DNA of 64,000 nt, taken from contig CALLJK010000013.1 in the NCBI GenBank assembly GCA_938091745.1, forward strand, positions 34,549 to 98,548. Direction: 5' to 3'. Positions 33,698-42,724 of this stretch are shown in pieces. Each line of letters begins with the position of its first letter. The first letter of the stretch is position 1. The notes below the pieces were generated by a model. That model searched no databases. It saw only the letters and a program-made list of their open reading frames with translations, and was not told the DNA's origin. The translations under genes and the position numbers were made by a program. The stretch comes from Candidatus Bipolaricaulota bacterium. GTDB lineage: Bacteria; Bipolaricaulota; Bipolaricaulia; RBG-16-55-9; DRXL01.

Positions 33698-34855
33698 CTA
33701 CTGGCACTTCTGAGCTATCTCCGCAACCGATGCTGCATTGAGCGCCCCAAAGTCCGTGCCGTTCTCAAAAACGCGCGTGTCGCGACACTCTATGATATTT
33801 TGAGAACTCAGCGCCCACAACCCGTAATTGCGGTTGTTCTTGATCTCCACGCGCGTGAGCCAGACTTTGATATCGCTGTGGGCGATCTCCGCGCCGGTGC
33901 TGCCGTTGCCCTCCAACACGACGTTTCGTAATGTCAATTCAATCTTACCCTCAGCGTCAATGCCGTCGTCGCGGAAGTTGCGCACCGTGAGATTCTCTAA
34001 AAAGACTGTGCTCTGCCCGCGCACCGTAATCCCATCTACGTCCCCCAAGCCTGTGCCGTCAATGATAACTTCATCACGACTGGCCCCGCGAATTCTTATA
34101 CTCTTATCACGAATCGTTACGAACTCTTGGTACACCCCCGGCGCGACGAAGATCACGCCCTCTCCCACGAGCAAGCCCGGCGGGACGTTCTCATTGACGT
34201 CACCAAGGCCGTTGATGCCCATTCCCAGCTGCCACGCATCAATTGCCCCTTGGATCGTGGGAAAATCGTCGGGGACGCGCGAGCCGTTGCGGTTGCCCTC
34301 GCCAAAGAGCCTAGAGGCGCTATCGGCGCGAATGCCGTAGCCCTTGTTGCCCCCGATAGTATTTTGCGATAACTGTACCTGAGAAGCTTCGATGAAGATG
34401 CCGTCGCCGGCATTCGCTGTGATCGTGTTTCCAACTAGAGAGATCTCTTGGCTGCGGATCACGGCAACCCCGACGTCTGCGCTCCCTGAGATCGTGTTCC
34501 CCTTGAGCGTCACCCGACGACTGAGCGCAATCCCCACAGATCCGTGTACTGTCAGAGCTGTGATCGAGACGTCTTCGGTTTTGGTGATATTGATCTGCCC
34601 CTCAAGCAGAGCGCCTTCGGAGCCGATGATCTGTATAGGTTTCGTAATCTGAATATTCTCCTGATACGTTCCAGCTTGAACGCTGATAGTGCTCCTACTG
34701 CGCGCTGCATCGATTGCTCGCTGAATCTGCGCAAACGCGCACTCCGACGGACAGACCGTGAAAGTCTGTGGAGAGACCAACAATACCCAGACTGCTATAC
34801 CTACTCCGATCACGGCTAAAGCCCCAACTCCGACGAATATCCAACGACGATGCAT
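33698..34855 (-). CDS. Membrane-anchored right-handed beta-helix protein (NosD-like)
   Basis: The 385-residue protein has an N-terminal anchor or signal (WIFVGVGALAVIGVGIAVWVLLV). Repeats of parallel beta-helix coils follow: FAQIQRAIDAARSRSTISVQ, AGTYQENIQITKPIQIIG, VGIALSRRVTLKGNTISG, DGIFIEASQVQLSQNTIGG. A second Q-G-A-I-D-A segment near 205 and VAPGVYQEFVTIRDKSIRIRG show the core motif is duplicated. It resembles carbohydrate-binding or sugar-hydrolase (CASH) domains. Function unknown. It is close kin in design to the protein at 11333-13330 but has no peptidase domain. Confidence 0.8.
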   Translation of the reverse strand: MHRRWIFVGVGALAVIGVGIAVWVLLVSPQTFTVCPSECAFAQIQRAIDAARSRSTISVQAGTYQENIQITKPIQIIGSEGALLEGQINITKTEDVSITALTVHGSVGIALSRRVTLKGNTISGSADVGVAVIRSQEISLVGNTITANAGDGIFIEASQVQLSQNTIGGNKGYGIRADSASRLFGEGNRNGSRVPDDFPTIQGAIDAWQLGMGINGLGDVNENVPPGLLVGEGVIFVAPGVYQEFVTIRDKSIRIRGASRDEVIIDGTGLGDVDGITVRGQSTVFLENLTVRNFRDDGIDAEGKIELTLRNVVLEGNGSTGAEIAHSDIKVWLTRVEIKNNRNYGLWALSSQNIIECRDTRVFENGTDFGALNAASVAEIAQKCQ

Positions 34856-34866
34856 ACTGAGTTCGC

Positions 34867-36387
34867 TTACCTCCGTGCAGAGAATTTTTCGCGCCAGCCC
34901 CGACGATACAACAGCCGGATCGCTTGGGCAACCCAGCGCGCGACTTTTTCGCTATACGGATACCAAAAGAGCTCGCGCTTTAACCCAAAGCGATCGACGA
35001 CGACCGTCTGCGGCCACGTGAATTGCCGCAAGCCCCATTCCCCATGACGGCGCCCCAGCCCGCTCTGCTTGGCCCCACCATAGGGCGCCTCGAGAATCGC
35101 AAAGTTCGTGATACAGTCGTTGACACAGACGTTTCCTGCTTCTATGTGGCGCGCCAGCTTCACCCCTAATGCTTTATTTTTGGTAAAGACGCTTGCAGCC
35201 AGCCCATAGATCGAGTCATTCGCGAGCTGCAAAGCCTCTTCCACAGAGTTGACTTTCATAATGGGGATGACCGGGCCAAACGTCTCCTCCCGCATGATCT
35301 GCATCGAGTGGTCAACGTTCACCAAGACCGTCGGCTCGTAGAACAGCCCATCTTTTCGCTTCCCCCCGACTAAGATTTGCGCGCCCTTCTCGACAGCGTC
35401 GCGAATATGACGCTCGACGATCTCGAGCTGCTTGGGCATGGTCAACGGCCCAATATCGACTTCGCCAAAACGCTTTTCTGCCCCTTGACGCAGATTTTTC
35501 ACTTTCTCGACAACTCTTTTGACGAACTCGTCATAGACCGGCGCTTCGACGTAGACGCGCTCCACGGACATGCACATCTGCCCGGCATTGCTCAGCGCGC
35601 CCCAGACGCATGCGTTCGCCGCGCGCTCCAGATCAGCGTCTTTGAGGACGATCATCGGGTCTTTGCCCCCCAGCTCCAACAAGACGGGAATGAGTCGCTG
35701 TGCCGCGCGCTCTGCGACCTTCTTGCCCGTTGCGACTGAGCCCGTGAACGCAATGCCGTCGCAATGGTCTACCAAAGCTGCTCCGGTATCGCCGTAACCA
35801 CAGAGCGTCTGCATTACGCCCTCGGGAAGCCCTACTTCCCGAAAGATGCGCTCCACCAAAAGCCCCGTCAACGGCGTATATTCTGACGGCTTCAAGATGA
35901 CAGTATTGCCGGCCATGAGCGCCGGGACGACGTCACCGAGCGTCAAGGTGAATGGGAAATTCCACGGCGAGATCACGCCGACGACGCCCAACGGCTGATA
36001 GACCACAAAGACGCGCTTGGTCTTCAACAGGTGCGGGCTGCGCAGCTCATCTTTGAGATAGCGCTCGGAATTTCTCGCATAGAATCCCAACAGATCGCAA
36101 CAGTAGAAGACTTCGGCCACCAACGCTTCGGTGCGGGGTTTTCCGGTCTCGGAGCAGATTGTGTCTATGACTTCGTCTTGGTGATCTACGATCCAATCAC
36201 GAGCAGCATAGAGATAGCGTGCCCGTTGGGCGACGGAGAGCTTGCGCCATATTTGAAACGCCTGGCGCGCGCGGCTGACGGCTTCGCCGACTTCTTCTGG
36301 TGGTGTGATTGGGACGTCCGCGATCTTCTCTCCCGTTGCGGGGTTGAAGACCTCGAGAGTTCGTGACACATTCGCTGAGATTCCCAT
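34867..36387 (-). CDS. Aldehyde dehydrogenase family protein
   Basis: The 506-residue NAD(P)-dependent dehydrogenase oxidises an aldehyde to the acid. It shows GVVGVISPWNFPFTLTLGD, NTVILKPSEYTPL, the cofactor loop FTGSVATGKKVAE, glutamate of PVLLELGGKDPMIV and catalytic cysteine about 272 in NAGQMCMSVERV, with REETFGPVIPIM near the end. The last ~45 residues after KQSGLGRRHGEWGLRQFT extend beyond the common length and end basic. Substrate cannot be inferred from neighbours. Confidence 0.93.
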   Translation of the reverse strand: MGISANVSRTLEVFNPATGEKIADVPITPPEEVGEAVSRARQAFQIWRKLSVAQRARYLYAARDWIVDHQDEVIDTICSETGKPRTEALVAEVFYCCDLLGFYARNSERYLKDELRSPHLLKTKRVFVVYQPLGVVGVISPWNFPFTLTLGDVVPALMAGNTVILKPSEYTPLTGLLVERIFREVGLPEGVMQTLCGYGDTGAALVDHCDGIAFTGSVATGKKVAERAAQRLIPVLLELGGKDPMIVLKDADLERAANACVWGALSNAGQMCMSVERVYVEAPVYDEFVKRVVEKVKNLRQGAEKRFGEVDIGPLTMPKQLEIVERHIRDAVEKGAQILVGGKRKDGLFYEPTVLVNVDHSMQIMREETFGPVIPIMKVNSVEEALQLANDSIYGLAASVFTKNKALGVKLARHIEAGNVCVNDCITNFAILEAPYGGAKQSGLGRRHGEWGLRQFTWPQTVVVDRFGLKRELFWYPYSEKVARWVAQAIRLLYRRGWREKFSARR

Positions 36388-36476
36388 TGGTGATCCCCCT
36401 TGCGATATTCTACACTCTTGCTGGCACGAACGCCAAGCGATGTGCTAAGATATCTCACAGGAGGCGTGTAGTCATC

Positions 36477-36713
36477 ATGTCACGAATGCAAGAGTTTTAC
36501 GTCGTCATTGAGCGAGACGAAGACGGCTACTATGTCGCTGACGTGCCGGAGCTCCCTGGGTGCCACACCCAAGCGAAGTCCCTCGATGCGTTGCTCCCTA
36601 GGGTTAGGGAGGCTATCGAGCTATATCTAGAAGCTTTCCCGCAGTATCAAGGGTTCGGCGAATTTGTGGGTATACAACGAGTTACGGTCAGGCTCTCTCA
36701 AGCCGGCAAATGA
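36477..36713 (+). CDS. hicB: HicB-type antitoxin
   Basis: The 78-residue protein has the HicB partial RNase-H-like fold: EFYVVIERDEDGYYVADVPELPGCHTQ then AKSLDALLPRVREAIELYLEA. HicB neutralises HicA and may regulate transcription, although this short form lacks a clear C-terminal DNA-binding domain. AGGAGG at 36459-36464 is 12 nt before ATG 36477; ATG 36486 (MQEFYVV) is also possible. It precedes hicA with a 4-bp overlap (antitoxin first). Confidence 0.9.
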   Translation: MSRMQEFYVVIERDEDGYYVADVPELPGCHTQAKSLDALLPRVREAIELYLEAFPQYQGFGEFVGIQRVTVRLSQAGK

Positions 36714-36985
36714 GTAGCAAATTACCTATTCTCAAAGCCCGTGAAGTCATCAAGGCCTTAGAGAAAGCTGGTTTTCAGTTTTTGAGACAGAAAGGCAGCC
36801 ACGCTCTCTACGCCCATCCAGATGGGCGTGTAACGGAAGTGCCTCTACATCGTGGGGAGGACATTGGGCGAGGGCTTTTGCGTAAGATCATTCGAGATAT
36901 GAAAATATCAAGAGAAGAGTTCCTGAAACTCCTGCATAAAGTGCGAGATTTGAACCCTTCTCTAACATCTGCTATTATTCGATGA
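36710..36985 (+). CDS. hicA: HicA-type mRNA interferase toxin
   Basis: The 91-residue protein has the double-stranded RNA-binding-like HicA fold: KAREVIKALEKAGFQFLRQK, catalytic histidine in KGSHALYAHPDGR, VTEVPLHRGEDIGRGLLRKI and SREEFLKLLH. HicA cleaves mRNA independently of the ribosome. The C-terminal 15 residues after LLHKVRD exceed the usual end. It overlaps hicB by 4 bp. The cassette lies between an aldehyde dehydrogenase and a holin-like membrane protein. Confidence 0.9.
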   Translation: MSSKLPILKAREVIKALEKAGFQFLRQKGSHALYAHPDGRVTEVPLHRGEDIGRGLLRKIIRDMKISREEFLKLLHKVRDLNPSLTSAIIR

Positions 36986-37021
36986 GATGATGATCTCATG
37001 CCTGCGCACGATGGGCTCTTA

Positions 37022-37372
37022 ATGCGCTTTGTGATTCGTTGGGTCGTCGCGACGGCAGCGGTCGCCGTTACAACTTGGGCGCTTAATCCCCATATCCGCA
37101 TCGAAGGCGCTGACTATCTCAGCACAGTCATCCTTGTGGGCTTGGTGCTCGGGCTGCTCAACGCGATCGTACGTCCGATCATTATCTTTCTGACGCTGCC
37201 CGCGACTCTGATTACGTTTGGGCTCTTCTTGATAGTGATAAATGCAGGGATGCTCTGGCTCACAGATCTCATTGTGCCGGCGTTTGCTATCGAAAGTTTT
37301 GGCTGGGCGCTGCTGGGCGCATTGCTCATCAGCATTGTGAGCGTAATTCTATACGCTATTCTCAAACTGTGA
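37022..37372 (+). CDS. Phage-holin-IV-like four-helix membrane protein (PF04020 type)
   Basis: The 116-residue protein starts MRFVIRWVVATAAVAVTTWAL and has four hydrophobic helices with the family hallmarks LVGLVLGLLNAIVRPIIIFLTLPATLITFGL, shown here in two parts: VLGLLNAIVRP and TLPATLITFGLFL. Despite the family name, these chromosomal proteins are widespread and not evidence of a prophage. An earlier in-frame ATG at 36998 adds eight residues. Function unknown. Confidence 0.85.
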   Translation: MRFVIRWVVATAAVAVTTWALNPHIRIEGADYLSTVILVGLVLGLLNAIVRPIIIFLTLPATLITFGLFLIVINAGMLWLTDLIVPAFAIESFGWALLGALLISIVSVILYAILKL

Positions 37373-37381
37373 GCATCGACT

Positions 37382-37969
37382 TTAAGAGAGCAACGCGAGG
37401 GCTTTCTTTACGAGCTCTTCAGTTGTTTTCGCCCCCGTGGCCTTGGCGCGCGCGACCGCACGGCGCGCTTCGGTCTCGTTAAATCCCAGCGAGCGTGTCA
37501 GCGCTTTGACGGCTAGCTCTTCTTGCGTCGTCGCTGGTGCGAGCGCTGGCTCACCTATTAAGGGGATTTGCGTGATCTTCTCTTTGAGCTCGACGATCAG
37601 TCGCTCAGCGGTCTTGCGTCCCACGCCCTTCAAGTCTTCAAGAAGATCGCGGCGGTTCTGCAAGATCGCTTCAGCGAAATATTGGGGGGTCGTCGCCGAG
37701 AGAATCCCCATCGCGACCTTGGGGCCGACCCCAGAGACAGAGATTAAGAGCTCAAAGAGCTGGCGCTCTTCAGGGGTCGCGAAACCGTAGAGGGCGAGGT
37801 CGTTGGGCGTGTAGTGCAGATGCGTATAGATTTTGACAGGGCCATTCTGGCCGCGCACCGCTTCGACTGTCGCTTTAGAAACTATGACGTGATAGCCGAC
37901 GCCGCCCACGGCCAGGACCAACGAGTTTTCCGTGAGCTCGACGACCTCGCCCTCGAGAAAATCGATCAT
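37382..37969 (-). CDS. ruvA: Holliday junction branch migration protein RuvA
   Basis: RuvA binds four-way DNA junctions and loads RuvB. The 195-residue protein has the OB-fold start MIDFLEGEVVELTENSLVLAVGGVGYHV in parts, two helix-hairpin-helix motifs (LLISVSGVGPKVAMGIL and LLEDLKGVGRKTAERLIVEL) and the C-terminal RuvB-contact domain (ELAVKALTRSLGFNETEAR). ruvB and ruvC are not adjacent. A hairpin repeat lies 3 bp upstream. Confidence 0.96.
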   Translation of the reverse strand: MIDFLEGEVVELTENSLVLAVGGVGYHVIVSKATVEAVRGQNGPVKIYTHLHYTPNDLALYGFATPEERQLFELLISVSGVGPKVAMGILSATTPQYFAEAILQNRRDLLEDLKGVGRKTAERLIVELKEKITQIPLIGEPALAPATTQEELAVKALTRSLGFNETEARRAVARAKATGAKTTEELVKKALALLS

Positions 37970-37972
37970 AGA

Positions 37973-38047
37973 ATGAGGCCCTCATCCTGCCTGACGGCAC
38001 CCCTCTCCCGTAGGGGACTACGGGAGAGGGACCGGGGGTGAGGGCCT
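37973..38047. repeat. Palindromic repeat, family A-like variant
   Basis: Outer arms GGCCCTCA/TGAGGGCC enclose a long inner hairpin, CCTCTCCCGTA paired with TACGGGAGAGG. The general plan matches family A, but outer sequences differ (GGCCCTCATCC type). It fills the gap between the M16 gene and ruvA. Confidence 0.75.
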
Positions 38048-38051
38048 TCTC

Positions 38052-40214
38052 TTACGGCTTTTCAAACTGCTCGTCCCCGACACCGGTGTTCACTTTGAAT
38101 TCCAAGACCTCGAAGCTGTCAGTGAGCTCTTTGTCTTCGAGCGTCTTGAGCGCAAATGGAATCCAGAAGCCCTCGACCTGACGATAGTCACTCAAGAGTT
38201 GCTCTTTGCTCTTGCCCTCGCTAAGCGACGTGACAATTTTGAGTGGCACAAAACGCTTCAGATCAAAATAGAAATCTGCTGACTTCCCTTGATCGTTTGT
38301 CACCCGCAGGATCTGTGTCTCTTGGCCGTCCACTTGAGCTGTGCCAACGACCTCGAACGTATAACCCGAACGCGCGATACTCCACAAGAACAAGAGCGAG
38401 TCAAACTCAATGGATTCGCGAATCTCAGCGAGCGATTGCGCTGACAGATCGCGCACGCGTCCACCGGATTCGACCCAGCCCTGCATCCCGTTATAGATTA
38501 CGGTGCTCTGCCCACCGGTGAAACTGACGATTTGCTTTAATTTACTGGGTAGCTTAATCCAGACCTCACCCTCGACCTTGAACTCTTGGCCGCGCTGAAA
38601 GATACTTCCGCGCACCTTCACGTACGTATCGCGCAGCTGCGCTACTCTGCCAAAGCCCCCCTGAGCTGCAAATGCCTTCTCTAAGAGCGCTTTGGCTTCG
38701 GGGGTGATCTGCGCTGCCCAGGTCAGCTCTGTTGGCCCTTTGGGAGCAGAGAGCGCCGCGAGAAATTCGGCATACGGCTTAGCGCGCGCCGTCACCGGCT
38801 CCAGCCAATCGACAACGTTGACGTTCTCGAGAGTAATCCCCGGGATCAGCTCCGTCCGGCCTTCGAGCGTCTTGATATCACTCAATAAGACAATCGCAAG
38901 ATTATCGGGATCGAAACGATCTTTGATCGCTTGGTTAGCTTGTTCTAACGTTACCGAGCGGATCATCTTGCGCCAATTTCTACTGCGATCCATGCCGAAC
39001 CCGTAAAAATCGTTATTCAGCACGGTCGTCGTCAGGCCGGAGAGCGTTTCTAATCTCAGAATATAGCTTCCGGCAATGTTGTCTTGGGCAGCTTGTAATT
39101 CTTCTTGCGTGATCCCGTTCTCTTTGAACTTCTTGAACTCGTCTAAGATCAGTTGCAGAGTGTCAAACGCTTGCTCGTTGCGGGTGAACGTCGAGATTCT
39201 AAAGTACCCGGGGAAGCTGTAGCTGGGGAAGTAGCTGAAGATCGAGTACGTCTTGCCCGCTTTGGATCGGATGATCTGCAACAGACGGGAGGAGAACGCG
39301 CCGCCACCTAGCACATAGTTGGCGAGCACCGTGGGGATGTAGTCAGGATCAGTGACGGCAAGCCCAAAGTGTCCGATCTCGATATGGGTTTGAGTCTGGC
39401 CTGGCTTGTGCACAAAGCGCACTTTGTACCCTTGGAGCTTGACCGGCTCCGGCAGGGGCGCGGGCGGAATCTCTGCTTTCTGCCAATTCCCGAACGCTTG
39501 CTTGACTAAGTTAATAATCTCGTCGGCCTTGACGTCCCCAGCGACGGCCAAGACAGAGTTATTGGGCCGATAGTACATCCCGTGAAACGTCACTAAGTCG
39601 TCGCGGGTGATCGTGTTAATACTTTGCTCGCTCATGGCACGCCCCAACGGATGAATTGTGCCGAAGAGCGCAAAATCTAAATGAGCTGAAGCGAGTTCCC
39701 CAGGGTCGTCGCGCATCCCGCGCACATTCGCTAAAAGCTGATTACGGATGATCCCCATCTCTTTTTCGGGGAAGTTCGGGTTCTGCACGATATCAGCTAA
39801 GAGCTCGAGACCGACTTGGAGGTCTTTCTTTAGCACGCGCGCTGTGACGTCGGTGCGCTCAACGTCGGCGCTGGCGCCGAGGGAGCCACCGACGAAGTCG
39901 ATCTCTTCTGAGATCTGATCGGCTGTTCTGTTCGTCGTCCCTTGGCGCAACATCATTGCTGTAAACGTTGCCAACCCTGTGCGATCTGAAGGCTCATGAA
40001 TAGCGCCGACGCGCACGCGCAGAGCAAACTGCACGATGGGCAGCGTCGGCTGCTCGATCACGATCACTTTCAGCCCATTCTCTAATGTGACGGTCTTAAT
40101 GGGGGGCAGCTGGATCGGCTCGACGTTGCTCTGCTGCGCCCAGACAACGGCTGAGCCGATCAGCAAAAACGCGATCATTATAACTGTAAACTTGCTAACT
40201 TGGAACTGTCTCAT
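38052..40214 (-). CDS. M16-family protein, inactive subunit type, with LolA-like C-terminal domain
   Basis: The 720-residue secreted protein (signal FTVIMIAFLLIGSAVVWAQ) has two M16 peptidase halves. Where active enzymes have HxxEH, it reads GLATFTAMMLRQGT, so the zinc site is missing. The second half has the usual R/Y pocket (LNNDFYGFGMDRSRNW). From about residue 505 a further beta-rich domain (LPSKLKQIV, YNGMQGWVESGG, FYFDLKRFVPLKIVTSLSEG) looks LolA-like. It overlaps the active M16 gene upstream by 4 bp; the pair should form a heterodimer as in bacterial M16B enzymes. Confidence 0.88.
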   Translation of the reverse strand: MRQFQVSKFTVIMIAFLLIGSAVVWAQQSNVEPIQLPPIKTVTLENGLKVIVIEQPTLPIVQFALRVRVGAIHEPSDRTGLATFTAMMLRQGTTNRTADQISEEIDFVGGSLGASADVERTDVTARVLKKDLQVGLELLADIVQNPNFPEKEMGIIRNQLLANVRGMRDDPGELASAHLDFALFGTIHPLGRAMSEQSINTITRDDLVTFHGMYYRPNNSVLAVAGDVKADEIINLVKQAFGNWQKAEIPPAPLPEPVKLQGYKVRFVHKPGQTQTHIEIGHFGLAVTDPDYIPTVLANYVLGGGAFSSRLLQIIRSKAGKTYSIFSYFPSYSFPGYFRISTFTRNEQAFDTLQLILDEFKKFKENGITQEELQAAQDNIAGSYILRLETLSGLTTTVLNNDFYGFGMDRSRNWRKMIRSVTLEQANQAIKDRFDPDNLAIVLLSDIKTLEGRTELIPGITLENVNVVDWLEPVTARAKPYAEFLAALSAPKGPTELTWAAQITPEAKALLEKAFAAQGGFGRVAQLRDTYVKVRGSIFQRGQEFKVEGEVWIKLPSKLKQIVSFTGGQSTVIYNGMQGWVESGGRVRDLSAQSLAEIRESIEFDSLLFLWSIARSGYTFEVVGTAQVDGQETQILRVTNDQGKSADFYFDLKRFVPLKIVTSLSEGKSKEQLLSDYRQVEGFWIPFALKTLEDKELTDSFEVLEFKVNTGVGDEQFEKP

Positions 40215-41593
40215 TGTGTGCCTCCTTCGGGTTTGAGCGTCACGATCGTGAGATTCTCGCGCTTAAAGTACGCCTGTGCTACTCGTTGCACATCTGCGGC
40301 CGTGATATTGTCGTACTTGGTCTTGGCTTTTTCGAATTCTTTATAGTCGCCGTAGATGACCTCAGCCTCGGCAATGGCGTTAGCTACCATCGAGATCGAG
40401 TCGAGACTGAAGATATACTGCGCTGTAAGCTGATTTTTCGCTTTCTGTAGCTCTTTCTCGTCTATAGGTTCAGTAGCTAAGCGTTCGATCTCGGTGAGCA
40501 AGGCTTCTTTGACTTGCGTTGGATCTTTGTCGGGGGTGAAGAACGCATAGATTAACATCGTGCCCAAGTCTTTGAAGACCAAAGGGAATCCGCCGGCAGC
40601 AACGCTGATCTGCTGCTCACGGACTAACTGTCGGTAGAGTCGAGAGCTTTGTCCTCTGGAGAGGATAAAACTGATGACCTCAAGGATCGGTTGATCAGGA
40701 TGCCCACTGCCTGGTAGCCGGTACCCCCCGATGATGACGGGCAACTGTACTGCCATCTCTAAAGTCTCCTCGCGCATCTCGGTCTGCGGGGGCAGTGTGA
40801 TCGGAGGTGGTGCTGGGGTTTGGGCTTTGGGGATCTCGCCAAAGTGCTTCTTTGTCAGTGAGAGCACTTCGTCGGGACGCACATCCCCAGCGACCACTAA
40901 GACCGCATTATTCACAGCATAGTACGTCTGATAGAAATTCTGCAAGTCTTCAAGAGTGATGCTGTCTAAATCTTCCATGTAGCCCTCAGGGCCTTTGGCG
41001 TAGGGCGTGCCCGCAAATGCGATATCTCTGAATTTGTCGAACGCTTTGCTGACGGGTTGGTTCTCTAAACGGACGCGCCACTCTTCCTTGACGACTTCGC
41101 GCTCGGAATCTAAGTGTTCTTGCGTGAGCACGAGATTGTGCATCTGCTCAGAGAACAGATATAGCGCAAGATCGAGCTTCTCTTTGGGCAACCGTGCCCA
41201 ATAGCCCGTGACATCGTCGCGGGTGAACGCGTTATCTTGCCCGCCAGCCTGGTCTATGAGCTTGGAGTGCTCTTCGGGGCCGACGTTCTTGGAGCCTTTG
41301 TACATCATATGCTCCATCAAGTGGGCCATGCCGCGCTTGCCGGTGGGCTCGTCTTTGGAGCCGACGCGATACCAAACATTGACCGAGACGACGGGAGCTG
41401 TCGTATCTTGATAGACTATGAGTCGTAGCCCGTTATCGAGCGTATACGCTGTAATAGCACCGACGACGGTCGAAGGCGGCTTCGTGAGAGTCCAAACAGC
41501 TAAGGCAGCTGCGACGACCGCGACGATGACCACGCCGCTGGTGATCCATAATGTCGTTGTTCGCTTGGTCTGCTTTGGTGCTTGCGCTTCCAT
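40211..41593 (-). CDS. M16-family zinc peptidase, active subunit
   Basis: The 460-residue protein is membrane-anchored by TLWITSGVVIVAVVAAALAV near the N-terminus. The inverted zinc motif HLMEH (His91, Glu94, His95 from ATG 41593) is in RGMAHLMEHMMYKGS, with the downstream glutamate in LDSEREVVKEEWR. Such peptidases cut peptides of limited size in the periplasm. The start is uncertain: AAGGAGG precedes in-frame ATT/ATG codons at non-ideal distance. It couples by ATGA overlap to the inactive subunit. Confidence 0.92.
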   Translation of the reverse strand: MEAQAPKQTKRTTTLWITSGVVIVAVVAAALAVWTLTKPPSTVVGAITAYTLDNGLRLIVYQDTTAPVVSVNVWYRVGSKDEPTGKRGMAHLMEHMMYKGSKNVGPEEHSKLIDQAGGQDNAFTRDDVTGYWARLPKEKLDLALYLFSEQMHNLVLTQEHLDSEREVVKEEWRVRLENQPVSKAFDKFRDIAFAGTPYAKGPEGYMEDLDSITLEDLQNFYQTYYAVNNAVLVVAGDVRPDEVLSLTKKHFGEIPKAQTPAPPPITLPPQTEMREETLEMAVQLPVIIGGYRLPGSGHPDQPILEVISFILSRGQSSRLYRQLVREQQISVAAGGFPLVFKDLGTMLIYAFFTPDKDPTQVKEALLTEIERLATEPIDEKELQKAKNQLTAQYIFSLDSISMVANAIAEAEVIYGDYKEFEKAKTKYDNITAADVQRVAQAYFKRENLTIVTLKPEGGTQ

Positions 41594-41700
41594 CTTTACA
41601 AGAATCGCCTCCTTGATGCTTGTTATTCTACGCGATGGATGAGGAGCGCGCCAGTAAGCCACACATCCCTGTCTTCACATCTCTACGAAGAGTTTCATTT

Positions 41701-41729
41701 TTGACAAAAATCTCTCTGTGTACTAATCT
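41701..41729 (+). promoter_or_regulatory. corA promoter
   Basis: TTGACA (41701-41706) and TAATCT (41724-41729) are separated by 17 bp in the divergent gap between the M16 pair and corA. The leader would hold GGAGGTGA at 41740-41747. Confidence 0.6.
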
Positions 41730-41752
41730 AAACAGAAGCGGAGGTGAGGCTC

Positions 41753-42724
41753 TTGCGCACATTCTTGTACGAAGAGGGCCAGGGGCTCATGAATGATGTT
41801 CCCATAACTGATCTTGTGGCCAAGGCAGAGCAAGAAACAGTCACTTTCTGGATCGACTTTCCCGGACTTGACGTCGGCGAACTTCAAAAGATCGGAAAGC
41901 TCTTCAACCTCCATCCCTTGGCCATTGAAGATCTGATCACCCCGCAGTACCGCCCCAAGATCGACACGTACGACAACGGCCTCATGATCGTCCTGCGCGA
42001 TGCCGACGTCGACCGCATCGAGAAGAACCTCGGCGCGCTCGAGCTTGATCTCTTCTTAGGAAAGAATTTTCTCATCACGGTACACGCCGAGCCCATGGAA
42101 TGCATCGAGACGGCTATCACTCGGCTCCATAGCTCTGCTCCCCGTACCATCGGGCGTGGACCTGATTACCTTGCCCATACTATCATTGACTTGCTTGTCG
42201 ACGATAACTTGCAGATCCTCAGCTGGCTCGACGAAGAGATCAGTGAACTCGAGGACACAATCTTCACCAACCCTGATAAAGCTGCACTGCAGCAAGCCGC
42301 CAAGCTCCGCAAAAATATCGTCTATTTGCAGCGCATTCTCGGGCCCCAGCTGGAGCTCATCCGGCGCCTCGCCTCGGAAGAATCACCGTTCATCAAAGCG
42401 AGCCTACGCGTCTACTTCCGCGACGTCTCCAACAACTTGGCTCGCATTAACGATCTGATATTTACATATCGTGAGCTCGTCTCCACGGATATGGCTATCC
42501 ATCAAGCGCTCGTCTCCAATAAACTGAATGAGATCATGAAGACGCTGACGATCATCGCCACGATCTTCCTGCCCTTGACGTTCATCGCGAGCATCTACGG
42601 GATGAATTTCGAGTTCATGCCGGAGCTGCGTTCTCCTTGGGGATATCCCGTTGTGTTGGGGGTTATGGCGGCTCTCGGTGGGCTGATGTTCTGGTGGTTC
42701 AAGCGCCGCGGATGGTTTGACTAA
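41753..42724 (+). CDS. corA: CorA family magnesium/divalent metal transporter
   Basis: CorA forms a pentameric Mg2+ (or Co2+) channel. The 323-residue protein has a large cytoplasmic N-terminal domain (HPLAIEDLITPQYRPKIDTYDN), the long stalk helix (IFTYRELVSTDMAIHQALVS) and two C-terminal TM helices joined by YGMNFEFMPEL, the selectivity loop. TTG 41753 is taken because GGAGGTGA lies 5-8 nt before it; GTG 41744 falls within that Shine-Dalgarno. The end overlaps a convergent methyltransferase gene by 26 bp. Confidence 0.93.
   Translation: MRTFLYEEGQGLMNDVPITDLVAKAEQETVTFWIDFPGLDVGELQKIGKLFNLHPLAIEDLITPQYRPKIDTYDNGLMIVLRDADVDRIEKNLGALELDLFLGKNFLITVHAEPMECIETAITRLHSSAPRTIGRGPDYLAHTIIDLLVDDNLQILSWLDEEISELEDTIFTNPDKAALQQAAKLRKNIVYLQRILGPQLELIRRLASEESPFIKASLRVYFRDVSNNLARINDLIFTYRELVSTDMAIHQALVSNKLNEIMKTLTIIATIFLPLTFIASIYGMNFEFMPELRSPWGYPVVLGVMAALGGLMFWWFKRRGWFD

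Noticed and set aside
37022..37372. Holin-like gene as a sign of a prophage
   Set aside because: No other phage genes are near, and this four-helix family is common in bacterial chromosomes.
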